Assembly: GCA_900317505.1 (NCBI GenBank)
Contig: ONHB01000006.1
Coordinates: forward strand, 29,653-93,652
Source of the DNA: an uncultured Lachnospiraceae bacterium
GTDB taxonomy: Bacteria > Bacillota > Clostridia > Lachnospirales > Lachnospiraceae
DNA: 64,000 nt
Direction: 5' to 3'
Below are positions 36,414 to 46,186 of this stretch, in pieces. Within the stretch, counting starts at the first letter, position 1. Each line of letters opens with the position of its first letter. The notes under the pieces were generated by a model. That model saw only the letters and a list, made by a program, of their open reading frames with translations, had not been told where the DNA came from and did not search any database. The position numbers and the translations under genes were made by a program.

Positions 36414-37492
36414 ACGATATCATTGTATAAAACAACCACCATTAAAAGCATCAGCAGCGCAAAACCGACAAAATTGATAATTCCTTCCTTTTCAACAGGC
36501 AACGGTTTGCGACGGATAAGTTCGATCAGGTATATAAACAGCCTGCCGCCATCGAGTGCCGGGAACGGGATCAGATTGAGAACTCCCAGATTAGCACTCA
36601 ACAGGATCGCAAAATTGAGCATGTTGAGCCATACATAAAAAGCTCCATCCGATTTGGATTCCGTATAGATATCGCCAACCGTATCTGCCATTCCCACAGG
36701 TCCGGATAAATCCTTTACACCGGCCTTACCGGTCAACAGCATACCGAGACTTTTGATTGTCGTATCGATCCAGTATTTGACTTCATATCCACTATAGACA
36801 ATGACTTTTGGTGGAGATAGCTTGGTATATCCTCCGGTCATGGTAATTCCCAGATAATATCTGCCGGCATCCTGACTGTAGACCGGTGTCAGAACCGTCT
36901 GGTACTCTTTTCCGTCACGCTCATAGGTCACATTCATGGAGCTTCCGTCAGCTAACAATGCCTCCAGTGAAATTTCACGGAACAGATGGATCTTGTGATG
37001 ATTGATCTTTGTGATCACATCACCGGACATAAGTCCTGCCGCCTCGGCGCCGCCACCTTCCGCGACATCTCCAACCACCGGCATATCCGTTCCAATACTG
37101 CCCACAATAAACAGTGACAGGAAAAACGCCAGAATAAAGTTGAAAATTGGTCCGGCTATGACTGTTGCAATTCTGGCAAATACCGGCGCTTCCGGAAATG
37201 ACTTTCCGTATTTTCCTTTTTCATTTATAGAATCTGATGATTGCTCATCCTGATTTTGCCCGTCTGTGGCTTCCTCTCTGCCATCTTCGCCTTCAAACAT
37301 ACATGCCCCGCCAATCGGGAGAAGCTTCAGCGAATATTTGGTGCCGTTTTTCTCAAAGCTAAGGAGCGTAGGCCCCATTCCTACCGCAAACTCTACAACA
37401 TGAATCCCATTCACCTTGGCAATGATAAAATGTCCGAATTCATGTGCGACCACGACAACACAAAATATCAATATAAATAAAATAATACCCAA
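36392..37492 (-). CDS. rseP: RIP site-2 metalloprotease RseP
   Basis: 366 residues, TTG start with AGGTG 8 bases upstream. Zinc motif HEFGH in the first membrane segment, a PDZ domain (GLMSGDVITKINHHKI), and the second catalytic motif NLIPFPALDGGRL. It cuts membrane-bound regulators or signal peptides. The start follows the dxr stop by a few bases, as in many Firmicutes (uppS-cdsA-dxr-rseP). Confidence 0.95.
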   Translation of the reverse strand: MGIILFILIFCVVVVAHEFGHFIIAKVNGIHVVEFAVGMGPTLLSFEKNGTKYSLKLLPIGGACMFEGEDGREEATDGQNQDEQSSDSINEKGKYGKSFPEAPVFARIATVIAGPIFNFILAFFLSLFIVGSIGTDMPVVGDVAEGGGAEAAGLMSGDVITKINHHKIHLFREISLEALLADGSSMNVTYERDGKEYQTVLTPVYSQDAGRYYLGITMTGGYTKLSPPKVIVYSGYEVKYWIDTTIKSLGMLLTGKAGVKDLSGPVGMADTVGDIYTESKSDGAFYVWLNMLNFAILLSANLGVLNLIPFPALDGGRLFIYLIELIRRKPLPVEKEGIINFVGFALLMLLMVVVLYNDIVRIVTGG

Positions 37493-37493
37493 T

Positions 37494-38642
37494 TTAGCAA
37501 CACCTTTCTGCTATCTGTTCATAACACCACTGTTCTGTCATAAGGATCTGCTCAACATCCGGATTGGGAATCACTGTATGACGCGACATAACCTCACCGA
37601 TCAGGTCAGCAATATCCAGAAAACCGATTTTTTCCCTTAAAAACAGACTGACAGCCTTTTCGTTGGCTGCATTGAATACGGTCGGCATACTGCCTCCTGC
37701 CTGAAATGCTTCATATGCGAGTGCAAGTCCCTGAAAGACTTCCGGATCCGGCTTTTCAAAGGTAACCTGACCAAGCTTGAAGAAATCAATTCCGGGTGTC
37801 TCCATTGGCAGACGGTCCGGATAAAATAAAGCATACTGTATCGGCAGCTTCATATCAGGAAGTCCGAGCTGTGCGATCACCGCACCATCCACATACTCTA
37901 CCATAGAATGTATGATACTCTGGGGATGTACTACAACCTGAATCTGGTCAAAATTCACGTCAAACAGCCATCCGGCCTCCATAACCTCCAGTCCTTTATT
38001 GACCATGGTAGCCGAATCAATGGTAATTTTCTGTCCCATGAACCAGTTTGGATGCTTTAAGGCATCCTTTACTGTTTTATCGGCGAGCTGTTCTCTTGTC
38101 ATTCCGCGGAACGGTCCACCGGATGCTGTCAGAAGGATCTTCTTTAACCGGTTTTTGGGTTCTCCGTTTAACGACTGGAAAATAGCACTGTGTTCGCTGT
38201 CAACCGGCAAAATGGAAACACCCATTTTTTTAGCTAAGGGCATGATGATATGTCCCGCTGTAACCAAAGTCTCCTTGTTAGCCAGTGCAATATCCTTGCC
38301 TGCTTTGATAGCCGCAATCGTCGGCGTAATGCCGATCATACCGACAACGGCTGTCAATACGACATCTGCTTCTTCCATGGTGGAGATTTCAACCAGTCCG
38401 TCCATGCCCGCCAGCACTTCCACATTCAGATCACGGATGCGCGTTTTTAAATCCTCAGCGGCAGAAACATCATACATAACAACCTTCTTCGGATGATATT
38501 TACGAATCTGCGGTTCGATCTTTTCCACATTTTTGGATGCAGCCATCGCTACAACCTTTAATTTTTCCGGATATACATCCACAATTTCCAAAGTCTGTGT
38601 TCCTATGGATCCTGTAGAACCCAGAACGACAATATTTTTCAT
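37494..38642 (-). CDS. dxr: 1-deoxy-D-xylulose 5-phosphate reductoisomerase
   Basis: 382 residues. Second step of the MEP pathway, NADPH-dependent. NADPH motif GSTGSIGTQTLEIV (8-21), metal-binding DSEHSAIFQ, and the substrate loop ending with NGLEVMEA-like (MVNKGLEVMEAGWLF). It lies between cdsA and rseP; an 87-base AT-rich repeat tract separates it from cdsA. Confidence 0.96.
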   Translation of the reverse strand: MKNIVVLGSTGSIGTQTLEIVDVYPEKLKVVAMAASKNVEKIEPQIRKYHPKKVVMYDVSAAEDLKTRIRDLNVEVLAGMDGLVEISTMEEADVVLTAVVGMIGITPTIAAIKAGKDIALANKETLVTAGHIIMPLAKKMGVSILPVDSEHSAIFQSLNGEPKNRLKKILLTASGGPFRGMTREQLADKTVKDALKHPNWFMGQKITIDSATMVNKGLEVMEAGWLFDVNFDQIQVVVHPQSIIHSMVEYVDGAVIAQLGLPDMKLPIQYALFYPDRLPMETPGIDFFKLGQVTFEKPDPEVFQGLALAYEAFQAGGSMPTVFNAANEKAVSLFLREKIGFLDIADLIGEVMSRHTVIPNPDVEQILMTEQWCYEQIAERCC

Positions 38643-38712
38643 ATCTTATTCCTTATTTCTTAGTATCTTATTTTTTAGTATCCTATATTTTTCGTATTTT
38701 ATGATATCAGGG
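38643..38712 (-). repeat. Degenerate A/T-rich repeats between cdsA and dxr
   Basis: Plus strand holds three loose copies of a motif like TTAGTATCYTATTTTT. It resembles the T-rich tract between tlyA and dxs. No gene or hairpin is evident. Confidence 0.55.
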
Positions 38713-38729
38713 TCCAAAGTCGTTCGTGC

Positions 38730-39551
38730 TTATTTCAACAATAAAACTGCCATATAATAGATCATCGGCGATGTAAAAATAACACTGTCAAAACGGTCCA
38801 TGATACCACCGTGTCCGGGGATCAGCTTTCCGTAATCCTTGATATCATAGTTGCGCTTGATCGCAGATGCTGCCAGATCACCGACCTGACTGATCATGGC
38901 TCCAACCGCACAGATAACCGGAAATACCCAAAGCATATTTTCGATATCGGGGTCTACATGCGTCAAAATCAAGGCATATATAAGACCTACAATCGCACTT
39001 CCTACTACACCGCCAACTGCTCCCTCGATGGATTTTTTAGGACTTAAAACCGGTGCCAGCTTGTGCTTGCCGATTGCCATTCCGACAAGATATGCGCAGG
39101 TGTCGCAGATCCAGGAGCTGATAAAGATCAGCCATACAATGTAAAATCCATACTTTAAACACCGTGTCATATACAGATAAGACAACATGATCGGTGCATA
39201 AATAAAGGAAAACACGGTCGCCATGACCTGCTTAGCCTCATATTTTGGGAAAGTAAAAACATAGACAAACAAAATAGAAACAATCGTCAGCGTAATGGTT
39301 AACATAACAAAAGTTTCTGTGTTGGCAAAATAGATGATCAGGTAGTATCCGACCACACCAAGCAGACCAAGCCATTCGATCAGGCACGGTCCTTTTTTCT
39401 CTCCGCGTACACGCATTGCTTTTGTCATTTCAAAAAATGCGATAGCGGAAATTGCAAGTGTAAATAAAAATAAACATGGGCCTCCCAAAATCAGGGCACC
39501 GCCAATGATAATAACTAACGCCACGGAACTGATAAGTCTGGTTTTAAACAT
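38730..39551 (-). CDS. cdsA: Phosphatidate cytidylyltransferase
   Basis: 273 residues with about seven membrane segments. The signature near the C-terminus (QVGDLAASAIKRNYDIKDYG, then PGHGGIMDRFDS) is complete. It makes CDP-diacylglycerol for phospholipids. GGAGG upstream lies inside the last codons of uppS, so the two are coupled. Confidence 0.96.
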   Translation of the reverse strand: MFKTRLISSVALVIIIGGALILGGPCLFLFTLAISAIAFFEMTKAMRVRGEKKGPCLIEWLGLLGVVGYYLIIYFANTETFVMLTITLTIVSILFVYVFTFPKYEAKQVMATVFSFIYAPIMLSYLYMTRCLKYGFYIVWLIFISSWICDTCAYLVGMAIGKHKLAPVLSPKKSIEGAVGGVVGSAIVGLIYALILTHVDPDIENMLWVFPVICAVGAMISQVGDLAASAIKRNYDIKDYGKLIPGHGGIMDRFDSVIFTSPMIYYMAVLLLK

Positions 39552-39554
39552 CTT

Positions 39555-40262
39555 TTATTCCTCCTCAATCTTTCCAAACCGGCGGTTTCTGGAATTGAAG
39601 ACTTCGATTGCCTTTACCAGTTCTTCTTTTGTAAATGCCGGCCAGGGAACATCTGTAAAATAAAATTCTGTATATGCCAACTGCCATAGTAAAAAGTTGG
39701 AAATGCGCTCTTCACCACTTGTACGGATCATCAGATCCGGCTCCGGAATACCTTTGGTATCAAGATAAGATGAAAACAATTCCTCTGTCATCATATCCGG
39801 AGTGATCGTGCCTTCTTTGGTATCAGCCATAATCTGTCTGACAGCCCTCAGGATCTCATCACGGCTTCCGTAATTGAGTGCGATCTGGAAATGCAGTCCG
39901 TCATTGTTGACCGTTGCTTTTTCCAGTTCATCAATCCGGTTGCGGATGTCCTCATCCAGTCTGCTCTTATCGCCGATCACACGGACACACATCCGGTTTT
40001 TCTCGGCAGTCTTGAGACAGGTCTTCATGTAGTTGCGCAAAAGCTTCATCAATGCATCAACTTCATCCTTGGGACGGTTCCAGTTTTCGGTCGAAAAAGC
40101 ATATACGGTCAGATACTGGATCCCCATTTTGTACGCTTCCTCACAAATAACCTCTACATTTTTGCTTCCCTGGACATGTCCGTAATTTCTGGGCATTCCC
40201 TTACTTTTTGCCCATCTTCCATTTCCATCCAAAATAATGGCAACATGATTTGGTACATTCAT
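39555..40262 (-). CDS. uppS: Undecaprenyl diphosphate synthase
   Basis: 235 residues. The cis-prenyltransferase motif HVAIILDGNGRWAKSKG holds the catalytic Asp; FSTENWNRP and the C-terminal RTSGEERISNFLLWQLAYTE are also intact. It extends farnesyl diphosphate to the C55 lipid carrier of cell wall synthesis. AAGGA lies upstream. First gene of its operon; no confident promoter seen. Confidence 0.97.
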   Translation of the reverse strand: MNVPNHVAIILDGNGRWAKSKGMPRNYGHVQGSKNVEVICEEAYKMGIQYLTVYAFSTENWNRPKDEVDALMKLLRNYMKTCLKTAEKNRMCVRVIGDKSRLDEDIRNRIDELEKATVNNDGLHFQIALNYGSRDEILRAVRQIMADTKEGTITPDMMTEELFSSYLDTKGIPEPDLMIRTSGEERISNFLLWQLAYTEFYFTDVPWPAFTKEELVKAIEVFNSRNRRFGKIEEE

Positions 40263-40344
40263 ATGATCGAATCCTTTTCCTTATCATCATAATATAAAAT
40301 AGTCATCCAATAGAATCCCATCCAAGGCTTCTACCGGCTACAAC

Positions 40345-40371
40345 AAAATTAGGGGCATACTGTGCCCCTAA
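40345..40371 (-). terminator. Intrinsic terminator after frr
   Basis: Nine-bp stem TTAGGGGCA/TGCCCCTAA, loop of 5, then a short T tract on the minus strand. Confidence 0.75.
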
Positions 40372-40386
40372 CTTTCCTCATTCTGA

Positions 40387-40938
40387 TTAGACTGTCAAAA
40401 TCTCTTTGGATTTTTCTTCGACCATCTGGTCAATCGTCTTGATATATTTATCTGTCAGCTTCTGCAGATCATCTGCAAGCTGTTTTGCTTCATCTTCAGA
40501 AATCTCGCCCTTGCCAAGCTTTTTAAACGCATCATTACCATCACGTCTTGCATTGCGGACAACAACCTTGTTTTCTTCGCCTTTTTTCTTGATATCCTTT
40601 ACCAGATCTTTACGGCGTTCCTCTGTAAGCTCCGGAAAAACAAGACGTACAACATTACCATCATTGGAAGGTGTAATGCCGACATCAGACATCATGATCG
40701 CTTTTTCAATTTCCTTGATCAGACCTTTTTCCCATGGAGCAATCTGGATCATTCTGGGCTCGGGTACACTGATATTGCCCACACTCTGAATCGGAGTGGG
40801 TGTGCCATAATAATCAACCTTAATCTTGTCAAGTACGTGCGGATTGGCTCTTCCGGCACGGATTGAAGCAAAGTCGGAAGCCAAAAAGTCAATGGCCTTC
40901 TGCATCTTTTCATCGTATACTTTTAATCTCTCATCCAT
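40387..40938 (-). CDS. frr: Ribosome recycling factor
   Basis: 183 residues. Splits post-termination ribosomes with EF-G. Typical segments: DFASIRAGRANPHVLDKIKVDYYG, then SVPEPRMIQIAPWEK and LTEERRKDLVKDIKK. AGGAGG lies upstream. Directly follows pyrH, the standard order. Confidence 0.97.
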   Translation of the reverse strand: MDERLKVYDEKMQKAIDFLASDFASIRAGRANPHVLDKIKVDYYGTPTPIQSVGNISVPEPRMIQIAPWEKGLIKEIEKAIMMSDVGITPSNDGNVVRLVFPELTEERRKDLVKDIKKKGEENKVVVRNARRDGNDAFKKLGKGEISEDEAKQLADDLQKLTDKYIKTIDQMVEEKSKEILTV

Positions 40939-40950
40939 TCTATTATCCTC

Positions 40951-41646
40951 CTAAACCGTCACCTTGGTGCCGTTAAATTTTCCTGTAACTGTATTTACAA
41001 TACTGTTTTCCTCATTCAGACTAAATACCCACATAGGCATCTTGTTATCTCTTGCCAAAATGGAAGCTGTCATATCGACTACCTGAAGATTTTTGTCAAC
41101 AACTTCCTGAATGGTCAGTTCATCATATTTTTTGGCATCCGGATTGACCTTGGGATCAGAATCATATACACCGTCAATAGCCTTTGCCAGTAAAACAACC
41201 TCTGCATCAACCTCAATGGCTCTTAATAAAACACCGGTATCCGTTGAAAAATAGGGATGACCCGTACCACCTGCAAAAAATACGACCTTGCCCTGTTTGA
41301 AATACTTGTTGGCTCTGTCCTTTGAAAACAGTTTGGTAAAGGATCCGCAGGTAAACGGGGTCAGAATCTCGGTATCCATTCCAACAGAACGGAAGATTTC
41401 AGATACATAAATGCAGTTCATGATCGTAGCAAGCATACCGATCTGGTCAGCCTTTGTACGGTCAATATTTTCACTGGTCCTTCCACGCCAGAAATTGCCG
41501 CCGCCGATCACAATACCGACTTCAATCTCCGAATCGACCAACTGTCTGACCTGCCTGGCAACACCACGTACTGTTTCCTCATCAAAACCGGTCTTTTTAT
41601 CACCGGCCAAAGCTTCTCCACTCAGCTTTAACATGATTCTCTTCAT
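40951..41646 (-). CDS. pyrH: Uridylate kinase (UMP kinase)
   Basis: 231 residues, amino acid kinase fold. KLSGEAL at the N-terminus, VIGGGNFWRGR and the FAGGTGHPYFSTDT loop are present. It phosphorylates UMP to UDP. The usual tsf-rpsB upstream is absent; instead a bactofilin gene precedes it by 40 bases. Confidence 0.96.
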   Translation of the reverse strand: MKRIMLKLSGEALAGDKKTGFDEETVRGVARQVRQLVDSEIEVGIVIGGGNFWRGRTSENIDRTKADQIGMLATIMNCIYVSEIFRSVGMDTEILTPFTCGSFTKLFSKDRANKYFKQGKVVFFAGGTGHPYFSTDTGVLLRAIEVDAEVVLLAKAIDGVYDSDPKVNPDAKKYDELTIQEVVDKNLQVVDMTASILARDNKMPMWVFSLNEENSIVNTVTGKFNGTKVTV

Positions 41647-41686
41647 ACTTTTAGCCCTCTTTAAAATCTTTTATTTTATATCAGAA

Positions 41687-42781
41687 TTATTTAATATCCT
41701 TGAAAAAAGCTGCTGGACTTACATCCGCATAGCACTGTGAGCACAGACCTTCAATAACAGCACCGTTGTTCATCTGAACGGATTTGGATTTGATATTGCC
41801 CATAACGATTGCGCTTGAATCCAGTACAACCGGTCCGTGAACATCGATATCGCCCTTAATGGCACCTGCGATAACAGCACTTGTTGCATAGATATTTCCG
41901 ATAATAACGGAATTTAAACCTACCTTGATACTTCCGGTTGCATGAATATCCCCGGTAATATGCGCTGCATCTGAAAATACCTCAGCTGCATTGGAATTGC
42001 CTTCAATGGATCCGGCTACATTCAGCTTGCCGAGTACTTCGATATTTCCTTTGATATCTCCAAATACATCCATGGAACCCTGGCTGGAAATATCACCATT
42101 TACCTTCATTCCTTTGGTTATAATCGCTGTCTCATCAATAACATCCTGTCCCATAACTGATTCTACTCTTTCTTCCATCACTTCATCAACCGCTTTCTCA
42201 AGTTCACTTTCCACTTGTTTTTTATCATTATCGTTTTCCATAACCGCATCATATACTTCTTTTTCAAAAGAAGTTTCCACAGGCTCCTGTGTCTGCACAC
42301 CTGGCATTTCAATTTCCTTGGACAGACCGGCTATTGTCTCATCGGCCTCTTTATCCAGTGCATCTGCAATCGCAGCTGTTATGTCAGAATCATTGTCCTC
42401 TTCTTCTGCAGTCTCATCTGCTTCAACCGGCACAGCTTCTGCTTCCAAAGCCTCATCCTTTTCTTCCGGCAATTCATCTGATTCTGTTGCTGCTTCCTCG
42501 GCTGTTTCTTCAGAAACCTCATCTACAGTTTCTTCATCCTCTTTAACCGCCCAGGCCTCAGCTGCTTCTTCAACCGGTTCATCCAAAACAGTCTCTGTAC
42601 CTGCTTCTTCTGTCGGCTCTGCCTGTTCATCTGAAACGGCTCCTGCTTCTTTGAGCAGTTCCTCGACACTATCTTCTGCAGCCGCATCCTGCTCTGTCTG
42701 CGCATTCTGCTCTTCATCATTGGGCAATAATTCATTTACTGCCAGAGATAAATCTTCTTTTAAATCCTGAAAAAAGCCCAT
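41687..42781 (-). CDS. Bactofilin-domain cytoskeletal protein with long acidic N-terminal extension
   Basis: 364 residues. Residues 1-19 form an amphipathic helix (GFFQDLKEDLSLAVNELL) that may touch the membrane. About 20-205 is a Glu/Ala/Val/Ser-rich low-complexity region with strong negative charge. About 215-350 is a bactofilin beta-helix (repeats such as GDIKGNIEVLGKLNVAGSIEG and GDIHATGSIKV). Bactofilins polymerise without nucleotide and organise envelope enzymes. Its upstream neighbour, 23 bases away, is a polysaccharide deacetylase, which fits a wall-shaping role. The long acidic extension is unusual. Confidence 0.85.
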   Translation of the reverse strand: MGFFQDLKEDLSLAVNELLPNDEEQNAQTEQDAAAEDSVEELLKEAGAVSDEQAEPTEEAGTETVLDEPVEEAAEAWAVKEDEETVDEVSEETAEEAATESDELPEEKDEALEAEAVPVEADETAEEEDNDSDITAAIADALDKEADETIAGLSKEIEMPGVQTQEPVETSFEKEVYDAVMENDNDKKQVESELEKAVDEVMEERVESVMGQDVIDETAIITKGMKVNGDISSQGSMDVFGDIKGNIEVLGKLNVAGSIEGNSNAAEVFSDAAHITGDIHATGSIKVGLNSVIIGNIYATSAVIAGAIKGDIDVHGPVVLDSSAIVMGNIKSKSVQMNNGAVIEGLCSQCYADVSPAAFFKDIK

Positions 42782-42804
42782 TGCTTTTCTTCCTCCTCAT
42801 GTAT

Positions 42805-43800
42805 TTACAGTGAGATATGTAAGATCACAGGTGTATCTTCGGTTATCCTGTCAATTACAATATCATCACGTGCTGTCAGATTTTGCAATATAATATCCAG
42901 TGCTTCAACGGTACTGTCTTTGTCCGCTCCATCATGCAGTAAAACCACTGCAGTCTGAAATCTTTCGATCCCGTTTAACACATTGGAAGCAATTTCATCT
43001 GCCGTAAGCTTCTGCCCACTGGCATCGCCACCGGCTATGTTCCAGTCATAGCATTCAATCCCTTTATCATTGAGTTCCCGGACAAGATCAGCCATATCAA
43101 TCTTGCTGACGGTATTGCTGCTTCCTCCCGGCAGTCTGCAGATATTGGATCTGACACCGGTTGTTTCATATACATAATCCGATATCTTGTTGAAATCATC
43201 AAAAAAAGCGTCTTCGGAATCATAAATGGATGCATATTTGTGGCTGTAGGAATGAAGTCCCACGCTGTGGCCTTCGGATACGATCCGCTTTAACAGCTCC
43301 TGTCCATGCTCTGATGTATTGCCCACCACAAAAAAAGTGGCCTTTACATCATATTTATTCAGAATATCCAGAATCTCTTCCGTATTGTTGCTCGGACCGT
43401 CATCAAAGGTTAAATAAACACGTTTTTTGCCATCGGCAGTTTCCGCATCCTGACTGGAATTGGCATTTTCATTGCCGGTACTCGTCAAAGCGGTATCACT
43501 GTTGATCAGACTGTTACCGGATCCGGCAGAAGCATTTGAAGCTGCATCCTGACCTTCTGCGTCAACGTTTTGTCCAACCTCATTGTCCCGACTACTTTCA
43601 TAAAGCTTTTGAAGCTCCTCAAGCTGCTGTCTGGTCTCATTGAGGTCATTCTTCGTATTGTGGAGACACACTGCCAAAACAATACAGACGATAACCGGTA
43701 TCACGATCGCAGCAATAACAACTGCTATGATCATCTTTTTTAAACGGTTAATCCTTTTTCTACGGTTCTCGGGCAGGCGTTCCAAATCCCGATTTACCAT
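42805..43800 (-). CDS. Membrane-anchored polysaccharide (peptidoglycan) deacetylase
   Basis: 331 residues. A basic N-terminus, one membrane segment (about 23-46), a short coiled coil and a Ser/Asn-rich linker, then a NodB domain (from about 128). Motifs: TFDDGPS, the metal pair HSYSH (in GLHSYSH), RLPGG, DWNIAGGD and LLHDG; all catalytic motifs are intact. It probably de-N-acetylates peptidoglycan outside the membrane, like PgdA. A strong promoter precedes it. It heads the operon with bactofilin, pyrH and frr. Confidence 0.88.
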   Translation of the reverse strand: MVNRDLERLPENRRKRINRLKKMIIAVVIAAIVIPVIVCIVLAVCLHNTKNDLNETRQQLEELQKLYESSRDNEVGQNVDAEGQDAASNASAGSGNSLINSDTALTSTGNENANSSQDAETADGKKRVYLTFDDGPSNNTEEILDILNKYDVKATFFVVGNTSEHGQELLKRIVSEGHSVGLHSYSHKYASIYDSEDAFFDDFNKISDYVYETTGVRSNICRLPGGSSNTVSKIDMADLVRELNDKGIECYDWNIAGGDASGQKLTADEIASNVLNGIERFQTAVVLLHDGADKDSTVEALDIILQNLTARDDIVIDRITEDTPVILHISL

Positions 43801-43833
43801 CCTATTTCCCCGCTTCCATAGACACTACGCTTT

Positions 43834-43862
43834 ATTCTAACACAACTTCTTTCGTATGACAA
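43834..43862 (-). promoter_or_regulatory. Promoter of the deacetylase-bactofilin-pyrH-frr operon
   Basis: Minus strand TTGTCA (43862-43857), 17 bases, TAGAAT (43839-43834) with an extended TGT. Confidence 0.65.
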
Positions 43863-43907
43863 ATTAGAATTATGCTGTTTTCTTCCAGTTTATTTATTTT
43901 TTTCCAT

Positions 43908-43937
43908 AAAAAGGCACCCGATAAAAATCGGATGCCT
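43908..43937 (-). terminator. Intrinsic terminator after pnp
   Basis: An 11-bp stem (43912-43922 with 43927-43937, one U-G pair on the RNA) with a 4-base loop, followed by T5 on the minus strand. Confidence 0.85.
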
Positions 43938-43960
43938 GATATCTTTATCTGATGCAAATA

Positions 43961-46054
43961 TTATTGCTGAGGTACGTCTTTCATAGAGAAGCTGATACGT
44001 CCCATTTTGTCTTTGCCAAGGCAGACAACGGTAACCATATCGCCCAGTGTAAGAACATCCTCTACATGATTGATACGCTCTTTTGCAATCTTGGAAATGT
44101 GAACCATTCCCTCTTTGCCGGGTGCAAATTCGATGAATGCACCAAACTCTTTGATGCTTACGACTTTACCCTTGAAGATCTGGCCTTCTTCAAAATCAGT
44201 TGTGATGATGCGGATCATGTCGATCGCTTTATCCATCATTGCCTGATCTGTGCCGCATACGCTGACATTGCCTTCATCTGAGATATCGATCTTAACACCT
44301 GTCTGCTCGATGATTGCATTGATTGTCTTGCCTCTCTGGCCAACAACATCACCGATCTTTTCAGGATCGATCTTGATCTGGATGATCTTAGGAGCATATT
44401 TACCAACAGTTGCACGAGGAGCTGCGATAGCAGGCTTCATACAAGTATCCATGATAAACTCTCTTGCTTCACGACATCTTGCGATAGCACCTTCAACGAT
44501 CGGTCTTGTCAGTCCGTGGATCTTGATATCCATCTGGATAGCTGTGATACCTTCTGTTGTACCGGTAACCTTGAAGTCCATGTCGCCGAAGAAATCTTCC
44601 AGTCCCTGAATATCGGTAAGTAATACAAAGTCATCATCTGTATCACCGGTTACAAGACCACAGGAAATACCTGCAACCATCTTTTTGATCGGTACACCGG
44701 CAGCCATTAAGGACATGCATGATGCACAGGTAGATGCCATGGATGTAGAACCGTTTGACTCAAATGTCTCAGATACGGTACGGATTGCATAAGGGAACTC
44801 TTCCTCGCTCGGTAATACCGGAAGTAAAGCTCTCTCAGCCAAAGCACCATGACCGATCTCACGACGTCCGGGTCCTCTGCTTACTTTTGTTTCACCAACA
44901 GAGTATGACGGGAAGTTGTAATGATGTAAATAACGCTTTGTAGTAATATTTTCATCTAAGCCATCAACCTTCTGTGCTTCTGATAAAGGAGCTAAGGTTG
45001 TAACGTTGCAGATCTGTGTCTGTCCACGTGTAAACATGGCAGAACCATGAACACGGGGAATGATATCAACTTCTGCAGAAAGAGGACGGATCTGATTTAA
45101 TGCACGACCGTCGGGACGCTTGTGGTCTTTTAAGATCATCTTGCGGACTGTCTTTTTCTGATACTGATATACAGCTTCGCCTAAAATAGCAAGCCATTCT
45201 TCTTTGTCAGCAAAAGCCTCTTCCAGCTTAGCTGTGATATTGCGGATATTTTCTTCACGAACCTGTTTCTCATCTGTGAAAACAGCTTCTTCCATTTCAG
45301 CCGAAGGTACAATCTCTTTGATTGCCGCAAATAATTCTTCCGGAACTGCACAGCTTTCATAGCTGTGTTTGGGCTTGCCAACCTCAGCAACAATCTTGTT
45401 GATAAATTCAATGATCGTCTGGTTGACTGCATGTGCTTTGTAAATTGCTTCAATTACCTGAGCTTCCGGAATCTCATTACATCCGGCTTCGATCATGATA
45501 ACCTTTTCAGCTGTAGAAGCAACTGTCAGTCTCATCTGACCTTTATCCCATACTTCCTGACTGGGGTTGATGACAAATTCTCCATCCATCATACCAACCT
45601 GTGTCATGGCACAGGGGCCGTCAAACGGGATATCTGAAATACAGGTTGCAATCGATGTACCAAGCATGGCAACAAGCTCAGGTCTGCATTCGGGATCCAC
45701 ACTCATAACCATATTGTTTAAGGTAACATCGTTTCTGTAATCCTTGGGGAATAAAGGACGCATCGGTCTGTCGATAACACGGCTTGTCAAAACTGCGTTT
45801 TCACTAGCCTTTCCTTCTCTTTTGTTGAATCCTCCGGGGATCTTACCTACAGAATAAAATTTTTCTTCGTACTCTACTGAACAGGGGAAGAAATCGATTC
45901 CGTCACGAGGCTTTTCGCTCGCTGTAGCGGTAGACAATACTGTTGTCTCACCATAGTGCATAAATGCACATCCGTTAGCCTGCTTACCAACTCTTCCGAT
46001 ATCTACGGATAAGGTACGTCCTGCAAGCTCCATGCTGAATGTTTTGTAACTCAT
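43961..46054 (-). CDS. pnp: Polyribonucleotide nucleotidyltransferase (PNPase)
   Basis: 697 residues. Phosphorolytic 3'-5' exoribonuclease of the degradosome. Two RNase PH-like domains, with FFPCSVEYEEKFYSVGKIPGGF in the first and GPGRREIGHGALAERAL in the second, then a KH domain (GDVVGQRGKTINAI) and an S1 domain (KGKVVSIKEFGAFIEFAPGKEG). GGAG precedes the ATG. It follows rpsO; the 179-base spacer forms a strong folded leader that may serve autoregulation. Confidence 0.97.
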   Translation of the reverse strand: MSYKTFSMELAGRTLSVDIGRVGKQANGCAFMHYGETTVLSTATASEKPRDGIDFFPCSVEYEEKFYSVGKIPGGFNKREGKASENAVLTSRVIDRPMRPLFPKDYRNDVTLNNMVMSVDPECRPELVAMLGTSIATCISDIPFDGPCAMTQVGMMDGEFVINPSQEVWDKGQMRLTVASTAEKVIMIEAGCNEIPEAQVIEAIYKAHAVNQTIIEFINKIVAEVGKPKHSYESCAVPEELFAAIKEIVPSAEMEEAVFTDEKQVREENIRNITAKLEEAFADKEEWLAILGEAVYQYQKKTVRKMILKDHKRPDGRALNQIRPLSAEVDIIPRVHGSAMFTRGQTQICNVTTLAPLSEAQKVDGLDENITTKRYLHHYNFPSYSVGETKVSRGPGRREIGHGALAERALLPVLPSEEEFPYAIRTVSETFESNGSTSMASTCASCMSLMAAGVPIKKMVAGISCGLVTGDTDDDFVLLTDIQGLEDFFGDMDFKVTGTTEGITAIQMDIKIHGLTRPIVEGAIARCREAREFIMDTCMKPAIAAPRATVGKYAPKIIQIKIDPEKIGDVVGQRGKTINAIIEQTGVKIDISDEGNVSVCGTDQAMMDKAIDMIRIITTDFEEGQIFKGKVVSIKEFGAFIEFAPGKEGMVHISKIAKERINHVEDVLTLGDMVTVVCLGKDKMGRISFSMKDVPQQ

Positions 46055-46081
46055 TCTTTTTCTCCTTTTCTGATTTTATAT

Positions 46082-46172
46082 CAGGCAGAAGATGCCGAAA
46101 CTACTGACCGAATGACTATGTATGCAAAGGCTAATCCTTCCGTCAGTGGTCTCGGAATGTAACTTCCGCCTG
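46082..46172 (-). promoter_or_regulatory. Folded 5' leader of pnp
   Basis: On the minus strand an outer stem (46172-46163 with 46091-46082, 10 bp, one G-U) encloses a second stem (46155-46142 with 46108-46095, 13 bp around one C-A mismatch) and a short AAGG/CCTT hairpin. It resembles in principle the leader of E. coli pnp, which RNase III and PNPase act on. The function here is inference. Confidence 0.6.
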
Positions 46173-46186
46173 TTAATAAACATACA

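Noticed and set aside
41991..42770. A 259-codon Ser-rich plus-strand frame opposite the bactofilin gene
   Set aside because: It is the complement of the Glu-rich extension (GAA/GAG read as TTC/CTC and TCT); no start signals.
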